Shown piece after piece: positions 43,701 to 53,259 of a DNA stretch of 64,000 bases (position 1 is the stretch's first letter; every line of letters starts with the position of its first letter). The stretch comes from Brasilonema angustatum HA4187-MV1. GTDB taxonomy: Bacteria; Cyanobacteriota; Cyanobacteriia; Cyanobacteriales; Nostocaceae. The notes beneath the pieces are model-generated. The model saw nothing but the letters and a program-made list of their open reading frames with translations. It was not told where the DNA came from and ran no database searches. Where the stretch lies: contig JAHHGV010000006.1 of NCBI GenBank assembly GCA_019359695.1, positions 124,001 to 188,000 on the forward strand, in the 5' to 3' direction. The position numbers were made by a program, and so were the translations under genes.

Positions 43701-43767
43701 GTGGTATGCCTAAAAACAAACAATACAACAGAATAACAAAATAAATAAACTTTTTCATCCAATACAT
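40735..43767 (-). CDS. Secreted zinc-dependent metalloprotease (DUF5117/DUF5118-type)
   Basis: N-terminal hydrophobic signal; metzincin-like HEVGHTLGLRHNFRGS; SVMDYIPPN Met-turn-like. Confidence 0.9.
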   Translation of the reverse strand: MYWMKKFIYFVILLYCLFLGIPPSSAKSKALKMSEAGRFADNGSEGQGERAAKEEKSNRVGKTTLVPSFVLWSSQSRQSKLKNATFLEKQGLSKEQVWVIDGKQEAQHESFNWVVEDNKKVEQPFLQVENIAENPIKPEEKTEAIGKPSKKEELEAFDKVVKDAEILPGLFNLYRDKEKNKIYLEIKPEQLKKNYLATGTLESGIGEAGIYSGMPLHDFLFYFQRVNNKLQFVVRNVNFRTREGDPQQRSLARSFSDSVLYSVSIKSIHPVRKTILIDLGDLLLTDLAGLSLSLGVAPATDKSYFGTAKAFPLNMEIESVLNFTNTRANSDKLRFGGTLADLRGFSLRVHYSLSQLSENSYRPRLADERVGYFITAYQDISNDEHRDPFVRYINRWNLEKQNPSAALSPPKKPIIFWIDNAVPLEYRDAIKEGVLLWNKAFEKAGFKDAIQVQQMPDNATWDPADIRYNTIRWINTVDGYFAMGPSRVNPLTGEILAADILVDGSFIRALKNDYSRVGQFNQTQNQTSLSALMQNNLLCTNKTQAESSDTSVESVEMDGLANRLSKLAGQYDLCYGMEAANQFAYGSMAMKLLQNTPPSREQMKDYIHQYLRLIIAHEVGHTLGLRHNFRGSTLLTPQEINNPDITRRKGMISSVMDYIPPNLAPRGTKQGDYFPKMIGPYDEWAIQYGYAPIPAATPTGEKPFLDKIAQQSDKPELSYSTDEDMFDLDPTVNAWDDSSNVLVYSHWQLDNALVMWQRLNKVELLSGESFSDVKEQFGTVFNQYFQHIYYITKYIGGQSFYRVQPGDPQGKLPFQPVPVEKQRQALDLVQKYVFAEDALSFPPELLNKLAPSRWRHWGSSPRTGRLDFPIHDWVLYMQSSVLWDLLSSDRLSRLKDIELKTGRDQALSLPELFDTLQNDIWTEVLKPNGKPIVISSLRRGLQRQYVDKLTAMVLRKERVPEDARTLAWYKLKQLNEKLDGLSSNDEYTKAHLLETRDRITKILNAEVQAN

Positions 43768-44666
43768 ACCTAGTATTGATTCCTATTTTATTTCCAATAC
43801 TTGTGTAAAAAAGCTAATTCATACTCTCTTTAACTGAGTGTTAAGAACTGAACAAATTGTTAACTACTTGCAAGCAGTTACCTTCTTCAGTAAACTCAGT
43901 CAATTATCGATAAAATTATTTAGCTTGGTTGCAATATAACAATCCGGTTTGATTTGGTGAGACAGCGCGAATGACGGCTTTCCCGACCTAGGCGACTGCG
44001 TATGCGCAAAGCGCACGCCCAGAGGTCTAAAGCGCAGCGGAACCGGAGGTTCTCCCCGATAGCCGTAAGGCGTGGCGTTAGCCATAGGGTGAACTAACAA
44101 AGTCAGGGCGCTTAACGCTTAACGCTTAAGAAGCAATTAAAGATCTACCTAGCTTCGCAAAAATCTGCGGAGGAGTTCTAGATCTTACGTTAATAGTTTT
44201 CCCAATAAATGCGTTTGTCGCACAGAGTACGTATTATTAAAATTAAATCAAGTTATAGACACTACTAGCGAAATCTGGTATAATACAATTGCAAAATCAA
44301 GTATTGCTCCAACTCAAAAATATTTGAGGTTTGACTTCAAACAACAATTCAAGTAGTGTCGATTCATTCAGTTATTAACTGTCGAGGCATAGAAGATGTG
44401 TGGAAGTGCATGCTACTACTGTGCCTAATAAGTAACATCCAGCGCTCTAAAAGCGTTTCGTGGTTACTTGGGTCTAAGCCGTAAATCAAACGGCTGTTTA
44501 TATTTGTCTATAACTGATGGAACTATAACAGGCTAGATAAAAACACGAGGTTACTGACAAACGAAAAACTTTTGTCTGCCGCGAACACGAGTGCGTGCCC
44601 TGGCAATTGACTTCCAACTTCCGACTTGCACTACAAACCCAACTTGACATTATCTTTGCAAAAAAA

Positions 44667-44698
44667 ATTCCCATCCAAGAATCATTCTGGATGGGAAT
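44667..44698 (-). terminator. Rho-independent terminator downstream of dnaK
   Basis: Perfect 11-bp stem ATTCCCATCCA/TGGATGGGAAT; poly-T on minus strand (plus-strand A7 at 44661..44667). Confidence 0.85.
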
Positions 44699-44735
44699 CC
44701 TGATTATCGGTGGATAGTACCCACCGGAAGAATAA

Positions 44736-46655
44736 CTACTTTGATTCAGTGAAATCAGCGTCAATCACATCATCACCACTGCCAGTGCCAGAAGAGGAGG
44801 AAGAACCATCAGAGGTGTTAGCGCCAGCGCTTGCAGAAGCTTCAGTACCACCCGCTTGTTGATAGAGATTACTACCAACAGCAAACAGCGCTTGTTGCAG
44901 TTCTGGCATAACCTTCTTAATTTGCTCGTCGTCTTCCTTAGAAACGGCGTCGCGCAGGTCTTTTACTAAACCTTCTACCTTGGTCTTATCAGCAGCGGGA
45001 ACTTTGTCACCTAAATCTTGCAACTGCTTCTCGGCTTGATATGCCAAAGAGTCGGCTTGGTTCTTGCGGTCGATTTTCTCACGACGATCTTTATCAGTTG
45101 AAGCGTTTTGTTCTGCTTCTCTAACCATCCGCTCAACGTCAGATTTATCCAAGGTAGAAGCACCAGTAATACTGATGGACTGCTCCTTACCAGTACCTTT
45201 GTCCTTAGCAGTAACGTTGAGAATACCGTTGGCGTCAATATCAAAGACCACCTCAATTTGAGGTACGCCGCGTGGTGCAGGGGGAATTCCATCGAGACGG
45301 AAGGTACCCAAGCTCTTATTGTCGTTTGACATCTCCCGTTCGCCTTGGAGGACGTGAATTTCCACGTTGGTTTGACCATCCACAGCGGTGGAGAAGACTT
45401 CTGACTTCTTGGTAGGAATTGTTGTGTTGCGAGGAATAATCTTAGTCATAACACCGCCTAAGGTTTCCACACCCAAGGACAATGGTGTTACGTCTAACAG
45501 CAAGATACCAGTAACATCACCACCAAGAACACCTGCTTGAATTGCTGCACCAACTGCCACAACTTCATCAGGGTTGACGCTTTGGTTGGGGTCTTTACCC
45601 AACACCTGCTTCACCACTTGTTGGACTGCGGGAATACGGGTAGAACCACCAACTAAGACAACTTCATCAATATCGTTCTTGCTTAGTTTGGCATCGCGTA
45701 GCGCGTTCTCAACAGGAATTCGGCAACGATCAATTAAGTCGGAACAGAGTTCTTCAAACTTGGCGCGAGTCAGCGTTGTATCCAAGTGCTTGGGACCATC
45801 TTGGGTAGCCGTCACAAATGGCAGGTTGATTTCCGCTTGGGTGACGCTAGAAAGTTCAATTTTCGCTTTTTCTCCAGCTTCAGTAAGACGTTGTAAAGCT
45901 TGTTTGTCTCTGCGGAGGTCTATACCTTCGTCTTTTCTGAACTGTTCCGCTAAGAAGTCAACGATTTTCTTGTCGAAGTCGTCACCACCAAGGTGAGTAT
46001 CACCAGAAGTTGCTAACACTTCAAACACACCGTCGCCAACTTCCAGGATTGATACGTCGAATGTACCACCACCAAGGTCAAACACGAGAATCGTTTCGTT
46101 GCTCTTCTTGTCGAAACCGTATGCCAGAGAAGCTGCGGTAGGTTCGTTGATAATCCGCAGAACTTCAATACCAGCAATCTTACCAGCGTCTTTGGTCGCT
46201 TGCCGTTGGGAGTCGTTGAAGTATGCGGGAACGGTGATCACAGCTTGGGTTACTGTTTCACCAATGTACTTGCTTGCATCTTCTACAAGCTTGCGGAGAA
46301 CTTGTGCCGAAATTTCTTCAGGAGCAAAAGGCTTACCGACTTGCGGACACTCCAGTTTAACGTTTCCGTTGCTGTCGCGCTGAACCTTGTAAGAAACTTC
46401 AGTCGCTTCGTGAGTGATTTCGTCGTACTTACGTCCAATAAAACGCTTTACAGAATAAAAGGTGTTTTCCGGGTTCATCACCCCTTGGCGTTTGGCGATT
46501 TGACCAACCAGGCGATCGCCATTTTTTGCAAACGCAACAACTGAAGGTGTTGTCCGAAAACCTTCCGCGTTAGCAATAACTGTGGGTTTCCCACCTTCCA
46601 TAACTGCTACGCAAGAGTTTGTCGTACCTAAGTCAATTCCAACTACTTTTGCCAT
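44736..46655 (-). CDS. dnaK: Molecular chaperone DnaK (Hsp70)
   Basis: [72 protein letters not shown]. Confidence 0.97.
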   Translation of the reverse strand: MAKVVGIDLGTTNSCVAVMEGGKPTVIANAEGFRTTPSVVAFAKNGDRLVGQIAKRQGVMNPENTFYSVKRFIGRKYDEITHEATEVSYKVQRDSNGNVKLECPQVGKPFAPEEISAQVLRKLVEDASKYIGETVTQAVITVPAYFNDSQRQATKDAGKIAGIEVLRIINEPTAASLAYGFDKKSNETILVFDLGGGTFDVSILEVGDGVFEVLATSGDTHLGGDDFDKKIVDFLAEQFRKDEGIDLRRDKQALQRLTEAGEKAKIELSSVTQAEINLPFVTATQDGPKHLDTTLTRAKFEELCSDLIDRCRIPVENALRDAKLSKNDIDEVVLVGGSTRIPAVQQVVKQVLGKDPNQSVNPDEVVAVGAAIQAGVLGGDVTGILLLDVTPLSLGVETLGGVMTKIIPRNTTIPTKKSEVFSTAVDGQTNVEIHVLQGEREMSNDNKSLGTFRLDGIPPAPRGVPQIEVVFDIDANGILNVTAKDKGTGKEQSISITGASTLDKSDVERMVREAEQNASTDKDRREKIDRKNQADSLAYQAEKQLQDLGDKVPAADKTKVEGLVKDLRDAVSKEDDEQIKKVMPELQQALFAVGSNLYQQAGGTEASASAGANTSDGSSSSSGTGSGDDVIDADFTESK

Positions 46656-47088
46656 TGTAGGTGCTGGCTCCGTATAACTACAAAAGAACTACAAAAAATG
46701 AATGAGAGTATAAAGAAGTAAATTTTTGAACCAACTGGATTTAGAAAGCAGCCAGTTCAGCATGAATACCTTTGGTTTAATTTACTGCTGATATATATAC
46801 TGAGCCTGTGTAGCCAGTCCATGAAGGGTGGTTTTCCGAACCTTGGTTAGGGCGGTTAAGCCTCAAAAGTTTTTCTTGTTTGTTCATAGACTGAATTTGC
46901 TTTCACTTTGTCTAATGTATGAGAATTAATACTAGGAGTAATTCGGGTGAACCGTATCGTTAATGTGGTGTTTGCCGTCAAAGCAGTACTTTTGCAATGA
47001 ATCTTGAGTCATCACAAGCGATTTACTTAGGGCTGTTTTAGCCCACAGCTTAGTAGAATAGAAAAGCTTGTACGCCTCGACATCATAT

Positions 47089-48141
47089 ATGGTTACGCTA
47101 TCTCCTGACCTAAAAGCCAAACTTTCGACTCCTCTAAAAATTGGTTCTTTTGAGGTGAAAAGCCGCGTTCTCCAGTCGCCCTTGTCTGGCGTGACGGATA
47201 TGGTCTTTCGTCGGCTGGTGCGTCGCTATGCGCCTGAATCGATGATGTACACGGAGATGGTGAACGCAACGGGATTACACTATGTCAAACAGTTGCCGAA
47301 AATCATGGAGGTAGACCGCAACGAGCGACCAATTAGTATTCAGTTGTTTGACTGTCGTCCAGATTTTCTGGCAGAAGCAGCGGTAAAGGCGGTTGAGGAA
47401 GGAGCTGATACAGTTGATATTAATATGGGTTGCCCGGTAAATAAAATTACCAAAAATGGTGGTGGATCTTCGCTGTTGCGTCAGCCGGAAGTCGCTGAGG
47501 CAATCGTTAGGGAAGTTGTGAAGGCAGTTGATGTGCCTGTAACAGTGAAAACCCGTATTGGTTGGAGTGACAAGGAAATCACAATTCTCGACTTTGCTAA
47601 GCGGATGCAAGATGCAGGGGCGCAAATGATTACGGTACACGGACGTACCCGCGCCCAAGGTTACAACGGCAATGCTCGTTGGGAATGGATTGCTCGCGTT
47701 AAGGAAGTTCTTGATATTCCAGTGATTGGTAATGGGGATATTTTCTCGGTTGAAGCGGCGGTGAAGTGTTTGGAACAAACGGGTGCGGATGGGGTGATGT
47801 GTTCCCGTGGAACTCTGGGTTATCCGTTTTTGGCAGGAGAAATTGATTACTTCCTGAAAACTGGGGAAGAATTACCATCACCTACACCAATTCAACGTTT
47901 GGAATGTGCTAAGGAACATTTACAAGCTTTGTACGAATACAAAGGTGACAGGGGAATGCGTCAAGCACGCAAACACATGACTTGGTATGCAAAAGGCTTC
48001 GCAGGGGCGGCTGATTTGCGCGGACAGTTGAGCCTGATAGAAGATGTGCACAAAGGTGTAGAGTTGATTGATCAGGCAATAGAGCAGTTGGCGAATGGGT
48101 ATGAGCTGATTGAAGAAAATCAGTTGGCGATTGCCCAATAA
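47089..48141 (+). CDS. dusB: tRNA-dihydrouridine synthase
   Basis: LQSPLSGVTDMVFRRLVRRY, DINMGCPVNKITKNGGGSSLL, TVHGRTRAQGYNG, IPVIGNGDIFS. Confidence 0.93.
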   Translation: MVTLSPDLKAKLSTPLKIGSFEVKSRVLQSPLSGVTDMVFRRLVRRYAPESMMYTEMVNATGLHYVKQLPKIMEVDRNERPISIQLFDCRPDFLAEAAVKAVEEGADTVDINMGCPVNKITKNGGGSSLLRQPEVAEAIVREVVKAVDVPVTVKTRIGWSDKEITILDFAKRMQDAGAQMITVHGRTRAQGYNGNARWEWIARVKEVLDIPVIGNGDIFSVEAAVKCLEQTGADGVMCSRGTLGYPFLAGEIDYFLKTGEELPSPTPIQRLECAKEHLQALYEYKGDRGMRQARKHMTWYAKGFAGAADLRGQLSLIEDVHKGVELIDQAIEQLANGYELIEENQLAIAQ

Positions 48142-48186
48142 GAGATGGGATGGGGTCGTGAAGAAATAATAAGGCAGTGAAATCGT

Positions 48187-48411
48187 ATGTCGGACTTACT
48201 TAGAAGAATTACAATTAACCCCAAACAGTGTGGTGGTCGTCCTTGTATCCGGGGCATGAGAATTCGGGTATCAGATGTGCTGGACTTGTTTGCGGCTGGA
48301 CTGAGTGCCGAACAGATTTTGGAAGAAATGCCCGATCTAGAGGCGGATGATCTTAAAGCAGCACTTATGTACGCTTCACGTAAGCTCAACCATGCGGTTT
48401 TGGTTGCATGA
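48187..48411 (+). CDS. DUF433 protein (putative antitoxin)
   Basis: RRITINPKQCGGRPCIRGMRIRVSDVLDLFAAGLSAEQILEEMPDLEADDLKAAL; ATGA overlap with next ORF. Confidence 0.88.
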   Translation: MSDLLRRITINPKQCGGRPCIRGMRIRVSDVLDLFAAGLSAEQILEEMPDLEADDLKAALMYASRKLNHAVLVA

Positions 48412-48749
48412 TGACGATCTGGGTAGATGCACATCTTTCACCTGCAATCGCTACTTGGATCACCATCACATTCAGCATAACGGCATTAGCTTTGCGTGAT
48501 CTTGGACTCAGAGATGCCGAAGATGCTGAGATTTTCCAGGCAGCGAAAGCTCAAGGAGTTATCTTGATGACCAAAGACAACGACTTTGTTGACTTGGTTG
48601 ATCGTCTTGGAACACCACCACAAATTATCTGGTTAACGTGTGGTAATACTTCAAATGCCCGATTGAGAGAGATTCTGAGTGTGACATTGCCAGAAGCACT
48701 AAAGCTTTTGCGATCAGGCGAAGCATTAGTCGAAATCACTGGGAATTAG
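48408..48749 (+). CDS. DUF5615 PIN-like protein (putative toxin)
   Basis: IWVDAHLSPAIATWI, DAEIFQAAKAQGVILMTKDNDFVDLVDRLGTPPQIIWLTCGN. Confidence 0.88.
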   Translation: MMTIWVDAHLSPAIATWITITFSITALALRDLGLRDAEDAEIFQAAKAQGVILMTKDNDFVDLVDRLGTPPQIIWLTCGNTSNARLREILSVTLPEALKLLRSGEALVEITGN

Positions 48750-48770
48750 CAGCGCAGGCTAACAAATCGG

Positions 48771-49022
48771 TCAACTTGAAGTATTCTCTTGTTGTTCTTC
48801 TTCTTCTGCTTCTAAAAGGTGAGTTGCTTTGCTACCTAGCAGTCCAAAGATAGCACCGACGCCTGTTTGCCAAGTTGCAGTGCTGTTTTCTAGAATTCGC
48901 ACCTGATACTCGGATAATTTAGGTTGAGAAGCCAGCCATAAGGATGTACCACCAGACAGGATAGTTAAAGACAGAACAGTGGAGAAGACTAAGTGGAAAG
49001 CTGAAACTTTAGAAGTTTTCAT
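48771..49022 (-). CDS. Small putative membrane protein, unknown function
   Basis: 83-aa ORF, two hydrophobic segments, acidic tail EAEEEEQQENTSS. Confidence 0.5.
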   Translation of the reverse strand: MKTSKVSAFHLVFSTVLSLTILSGGTSLWLASQPKLSEYQVRILENSTATWQTGVGAIFGLLGSKATHLLEAEEEEQQENTSS

Positions 49023-49179
49023 CGTTAATTTTTTTGCTTTGGTTTATAGTCTCTATCTTCTGGTAAAATCCTCTAAAGTTCAGTCTGAGCAAGGCTTTCA
49101 TTCACTATGAGTTTGGAATGAGTTCAATATGACTTTTGTGTGCAAACGCTAAAATGATGACAAGTCTTATGGTTGAGGT

Positions 49180-51516
49180 ATGGTGGGGCGATCGCTCAAA
49201 GCATCCCAAGCAGGTATCGAAAAAGCAAATTCCGCGCTGAACACAAAATTTCAGGGAAGTCGGGAAAGGTTAGCAGCCCAAGTAAGCACAACGAATAACA
49301 GTAAAAATAAAGGCATCACTCTCCAACCAGTTCATAAGTTTTTTACTGGTAAGACAGTTGATAAACCATACTTCATTGGTATTTGTGAAGCGCTAGAACT
49401 GGAATGGCAAGAAATCATCGCAGAATCAGCCCCAAAAAACGAACCCCAGCCTGAGAAAAAGAACCAGGAAAAGAGTTCTGATAAAAATTCTGATATTAAT
49501 AAATTAGTCCAGCAGGTAAGACAGCACTGCTGCGAAAAAATCCAACACCTCTACAGCAAAATTCGCTTGTTAAATCTCCAGCAGATTGATGTAGACAAGC
49601 TTTACGTAGATGTCTACGTGCTAGAGAAGCTTTCTAGTGTGTGTTTAGCCACGATTCCTGAACTGCTGAAAGACTCAAACTTACGAGATGACTTTGACCG
49701 CTTTGGATTGGGACAGCGTGGAGAGCGCTCGCCCGGATTTGAAGTTGCAAACAAATATTCCAGACTGATGGTGTTGGGCAAACCAGGATCCGGCAAAAGC
49801 ACATTTTTACGACACTTGGCTGTTGACTGTTGCAAGGGGAAGTTTCAGCCTGATCTCATCCCGATTTTGATTGAATTGAGATCCATCAAAACCGCCAGTC
49901 AGTTCAACCTACTGAAACACATTCATGAAGAATTTGAATTATCTGATGAGAAGCAAACCAAACAAATTTTGAAGCAAGGTAAAATCTTAATTTTACTGGA
50001 TGGTTTGGATGAAGTGCCCAGTCACTCACGACGAGATGTCCAAAACCATATTTCTGAGTTTTCCCAGCAGTATTACAAAAATCGCTTTATCCTGACTTGC
50101 CGGACGCAAACAACAGAATATACTTTACAAACATTCGATTACGTTGAGGTTGCTGATTTTAATCAAGAGCAAGTCGAAAACTTTGCTCAAAACTGGTTTG
50201 CTACATCAGTTCAGACATCTGAGGAAGGGGAAAAGCTAAAAGAAGATTTCATAGAAAAGCTACGCCAAAACAACCAAATAGCTGATCTAGCTGTCACCCC
50301 CATTCTGCTGAGTTTGACTTGCTGGGTTTTTAGTGAGTTGAAAGATTTACCTTCTAGGCGTTCTCAATTGTATACAAGAGGACTCAATTTATTATTGCAG
50401 CAGTGGGATGAACAAAGGGGAATCAACCGGGAATTTGGCACTGAACGTTATCGAAAGTTATCACCCCAAGAAAAGCAAAAACTTTTGAGTTACGTGGCTC
50501 ATTGTAAGTTTGAGCAAAAGCAATTTGTGTTGTTTGAAGAAAATGAACTTCAAACATACATTGCTGAGTATCTGAAGGATATTTCAACTCCGGACAGTAA
50601 ACAGGTGCTAAAAGCGATAGAGGCGGAGCATGGATTATTCATTGAACGGGCGCAGGGCATTTACTCTTTCTCGCATCTGACATTTCAGGAATATTTAACT
50701 GCCCAATACATTATTGACCATCAGCAAGTTGAGAACTTAGTTGCAGAACACCTCACAGATAAACGCTGGCGAGAGGTATTTTTGCTGGTGGCAGATTTGA
50801 TGGGTAAGAGTGCAGGTGATTTGTTGTTGTTAATGCAACAAAAAGCGCAAAAGTACATTAACACACCTAAATTGCAAGAACTATTACGCTGGGCAGATGA
50901 AGTCACATCTGGGTCGGCTGGAGATGTAAAGCCAGTGGATAAACGTGCGTTGGCGCTTGCCATAGTTAACGGCATACCCATAGCCACAGCCATAGCCATA
51001 CCCGACGCCGACACCGTAGCCATACCCATAGACACAGCCATAGCCATAGCCACATCCGCCATACCCATACCTATGGTCATACCCATAGCCAAAGCCATAG
51101 CCAAAGCCATAGCCATACCTATAGCCAAAGCCATAGCTAAAGGCGACGCCATACCCGTAGCTAAAACCATACCCATAGCCATAGCTATCACTCGTGAGCT
51201 TGAAAAATTAAAAATATTCAATAATTTTGACTCTACTGAGCTAATTAAGCAACTCGAAGCACTAAAGTATCAAGTTCCTGATGAGAAACAGCCACGGAAA
51301 GAACATCAAAAATTTGCTGAAAATCTCCAAGAATCTTTGCTCAATGCCTTCAATCTTACACGGGAAAAAGTTGATTTATCTCAGGACGAAATCAGTAGAC
51401 TGGATACTTATCTTGATGCTAATGCCTTCATCATCCAGTGCAAAGAAGCAGCCGAGAAGGTGCCGTCCAATACTTGGGAAGCGATTGAGGAGCGGATGTT
51501 GTTGATGGATGACTGA
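49180..51516 (+). CDS. NACHT-domain STAND NTPase with HTH-like N-terminus and C-terminal Ile/small-residue repeat tract
   Basis: VLGKPGSGKSTFLRHLAVD (Walker A), KILILLDGLDEVPSHSRRDV (Walker B), RFILTCRTQTTEY, FSHLTFQEYLTAQYI; N-term MVGRSLKASQAGIEKANSAL. Confidence 0.93.
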   Translation: MVGRSLKASQAGIEKANSALNTKFQGSRERLAAQVSTTNNSKNKGITLQPVHKFFTGKTVDKPYFIGICEALELEWQEIIAESAPKNEPQPEKKNQEKSSDKNSDINKLVQQVRQHCCEKIQHLYSKIRLLNLQQIDVDKLYVDVYVLEKLSSVCLATIPELLKDSNLRDDFDRFGLGQRGERSPGFEVANKYSRLMVLGKPGSGKSTFLRHLAVDCCKGKFQPDLIPILIELRSIKTASQFNLLKHIHEEFELSDEKQTKQILKQGKILILLDGLDEVPSHSRRDVQNHISEFSQQYYKNRFILTCRTQTTEYTLQTFDYVEVADFNQEQVENFAQNWFATSVQTSEEGEKLKEDFIEKLRQNNQIADLAVTPILLSLTCWVFSELKDLPSRRSQLYTRGLNLLLQQWDEQRGINREFGTERYRKLSPQEKQKLLSYVAHCKFEQKQFVLFEENELQTYIAEYLKDISTPDSKQVLKAIEAEHGLFIERAQGIYSFSHLTFQEYLTAQYIIDHQQVENLVAEHLTDKRWREVFLLVADLMGKSAGDLLLLMQQKAQKYINTPKLQELLRWADEVTSGSAGDVKPVDKRALALAIVNGIPIATAIAIPDADTVAIPIDTAIAIATSAIPIPMVIPIAKAIAKAIAIPIAKAIAKGDAIPVAKTIPIAIAITRELEKLKIFNNFDSTELIKQLEALKYQVPDEKQPRKEHQKFAENLQESLLNAFNLTREKVDLSQDEISRLDTYLDANAFIIQCKEAAEKVPSNTWEAIEERMLLMDD
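50965..51190 (+). repeat. Degenerate 6-bp tandem repeat (CCATAG/CCATAC-type) inside the NACHT CDS
   Basis: ...ATACCCATAGCCACAGCCATAGCCATACCC...ATAGCCAAAGCCATAGCCAAAGCCATAGCC...; encodes AIPIATAIAIP...IPIAKAIAKAIAIPIAKAIAKG. Boundaries approximate. Confidence 0.9.
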
Positions 51517-51621
51517 ATATTGATTGTGCTGTTAGACGATTCACAAAGAACAGTGCTTGCACATCTAAGATTAGGATAGCCATTAGAATTGAAACAACGC
51601 TTACCTTTACAGCAGCAACCC

Positions 51622-51927
51622 ATGCTAAAAACAGTCGAAGGTATTTATCAAAATGGACAAATTGAACTCACTGAGATACCACAGAATGTGAGCGATCGCG
51701 TCCAAGTTCTGGTCACCTTTGTTGATCCTAGTAAAATCGATTATACCAAACTACGCCAATTGATTGACCAACTCGAAACCATTGCAGGTATTCAGCAGGG
51801 CTTTGAAGAAGTCAACCCTGGGCAAACTCGTCCTGTCGGAGATTTCACCCAAAAGCAGTTTGGGATAACGCCGACGATGATGTTTATGCCCAACTACCAC
51901 GGTGAAAACTGGAGTTTAGAGCAATGA
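51622..51927 (+). CDS. Small protein with AF2212/DUF104-like antitoxin N-terminus
   Basis: MLKTVEGIYQNGQIELTEIPQNVSDRVQVLVTFV; ATG at 51622. Confidence 0.55.
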   Translation: MLKTVEGIYQNGQIELTEIPQNVSDRVQVLVTFVDPSKIDYTKLRQLIDQLETIAGIQQGFEEVNPGQTRPVGDFTQKQFGITPTMMFMPNYHGENWSLEQ

Positions 51928-52280
51928 CACAAGATACTATCGAAATCACTGGTTTTCACGCTCATGTCTACTATGATACCGCAAGCCGCGATGTCGCTGA
52001 ACGTGTACGCGAAGGATTAGGCGCTAGATTTGACGTGCGGCTTGGGCGCTGGCATGATAAACCCATTGGTCCACATCCAAAAGCGATGTATCAAGTTGCG
52101 TTCTCACTGAATCAGTTTGAGAAAGTTGTTCCCTGGTTAATGCTCAATCGTGAGGGGTTGGATATTTTAATCCACCCGGAGACGGGCGATGATGTGAAAG
52201 ACCATACGGAACATGCTCTGTGGCTAGGAGAGAAACTGGAGTTGAATATAAGCTTTTTGCAACGGATTAGCATAAATTAG
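51924..52280 (+). CDS. DOPA 4,5-dioxygenase family protein
   Basis: FHAHVYYDTASRDVAERVREGLGARFDVRLGRWHDKPIGPHPKAMYQVAF, HPETGDDVKDHTEHALWLG. Confidence 0.9.
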   Translation: MTQDTIEITGFHAHVYYDTASRDVAERVREGLGARFDVRLGRWHDKPIGPHPKAMYQVAFSLNQFEKVVPWLMLNREGLDILIHPETGDDVKDHTEHALWLGEKLELNISFLQRISIN

Positions 52281-52435
52281 CAAAATCATACAGCGATCTG
52301 CCTTTGGCAGCAAGCTAGCGCCGAAGGGCGCGCTACGCAAACGCTTATCGCTGCATACAAAAAAGGGCAGGTACAAAAACCCAAATCATACCATTGAGTA
52401 CAATCGAGCTAGACATAAGTTAATTCAGATGTTCC

Positions 52436-52825
52436 ATGACTGCACCAACAGAAATTCGTCAAAGAGCGATCGCATTGATTGAAAAATTACCAGAAGAAAC
52501 TTTAATTAAAGCTATTGACTTATTAGAAAGTTTATGCGTTGATAATGGCGTGGTGACTCTTGGAGAGGAAACTTTGTTGCAAAGAATCCAACGCCGATTA
52601 CCTACAGATGACCAAACCAGACTAACTTATTTACGTCAGCGTAACGAAACAGGAGAAATAACTGAAACTGAGCATCAAGAGCTATTAGGCTATGTAGACC
52701 GTGTAGAACGTCAAGATGCTGAAAGAGCGGAAGCGTTAATTCAATTAGCTCGACTCCGCAATGTTGAGTTAAAAACTCTACTTAACGAATTTTTACCAGT
52801 TTATACAAAGCCTAATGCCCTCTAA
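52436..52825 (+). CDS. Hypothetical protein partnered with HNH endonuclease
   Basis: ATG start, 129 aa, helical; 11-bp overlap with HNH ORF. Confidence 0.65.
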   Translation: MTAPTEIRQRAIALIEKLPEETLIKAIDLLESLCVDNGVVTLGEETLLQRIQRRLPTDDQTRLTYLRQRNETGEITETEHQELLGYVDRVERQDAERAEALIQLARLRNVELKTLLNEFLPVYTKPNAL

Positions 52826-53240
52826 GCGAGTTACGGAAGCGATGAGGCGGATTGTTGCAGCACGAGCACAAAATTACTGTGAGTATTGCCGTTGTTCTGG
52901 TGAGTTTGCAACTGAAAGTTTTACCGTCGAACACATAAAACCTCGTCAAGCGGGTGGGGAAACAACTTTGGAAAATTTAGCTTGGAGTTGCTTTGGCTGC
53001 AACAGTCACAAACACACCAAGATTTACGGTACAGATCCTACAACAGGGCAACAAGAATCTTTATTCAACCCGCGTCAGCAATCATGGAATGAGCATTTTA
53101 GCTGGAATAGCGATTTCACGGAGGTTATTGGGAACACTCCTTGTGGTCGAGCGACAGTAGAAGCACTTCGTTTAAATCGACCAGGGGTAGTAAACTTGCG
53201 TCGTCTACTATTCATGGCTGAACTGCATCCACCAAAATGA
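52815..53240 (+). CDS. HNH endonuclease family protein
   Basis: YCEYCR ... TVEHIKPRQAGGETTLENLAWSCFGCNSHKHTKI. Confidence 0.9.
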   Translation: MPSKRVTEAMRRIVAARAQNYCEYCRCSGEFATESFTVEHIKPRQAGGETTLENLAWSCFGCNSHKHTKIYGTDPTTGQQESLFNPRQQSWNEHFSWNSDFTEVIGNTPCGRATVEALRLNRPGVVNLRRLLFMAELHPPK

Positions 53241-53259
53241 AGCAACCACGCCATACAAA

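Noticed and set aside
43900-44100. 66-aa minus-strand ORF
   Set aside because: Translation of the same class of dispersed repeat.
45011-46544. Several ORFs overlapping dnaK on both strands
   Set aside because: dnaK is unambiguous; overlapping ORFs are codon-bias shadows.
50721-51221. Antisense ORF of 166 aa (Met/Ala-rich) opposite the NACHT repeat
   Set aside because: Open only because the 6-bp repeat lacks stops on the opposite strand; composition is the mirror of the repeat.
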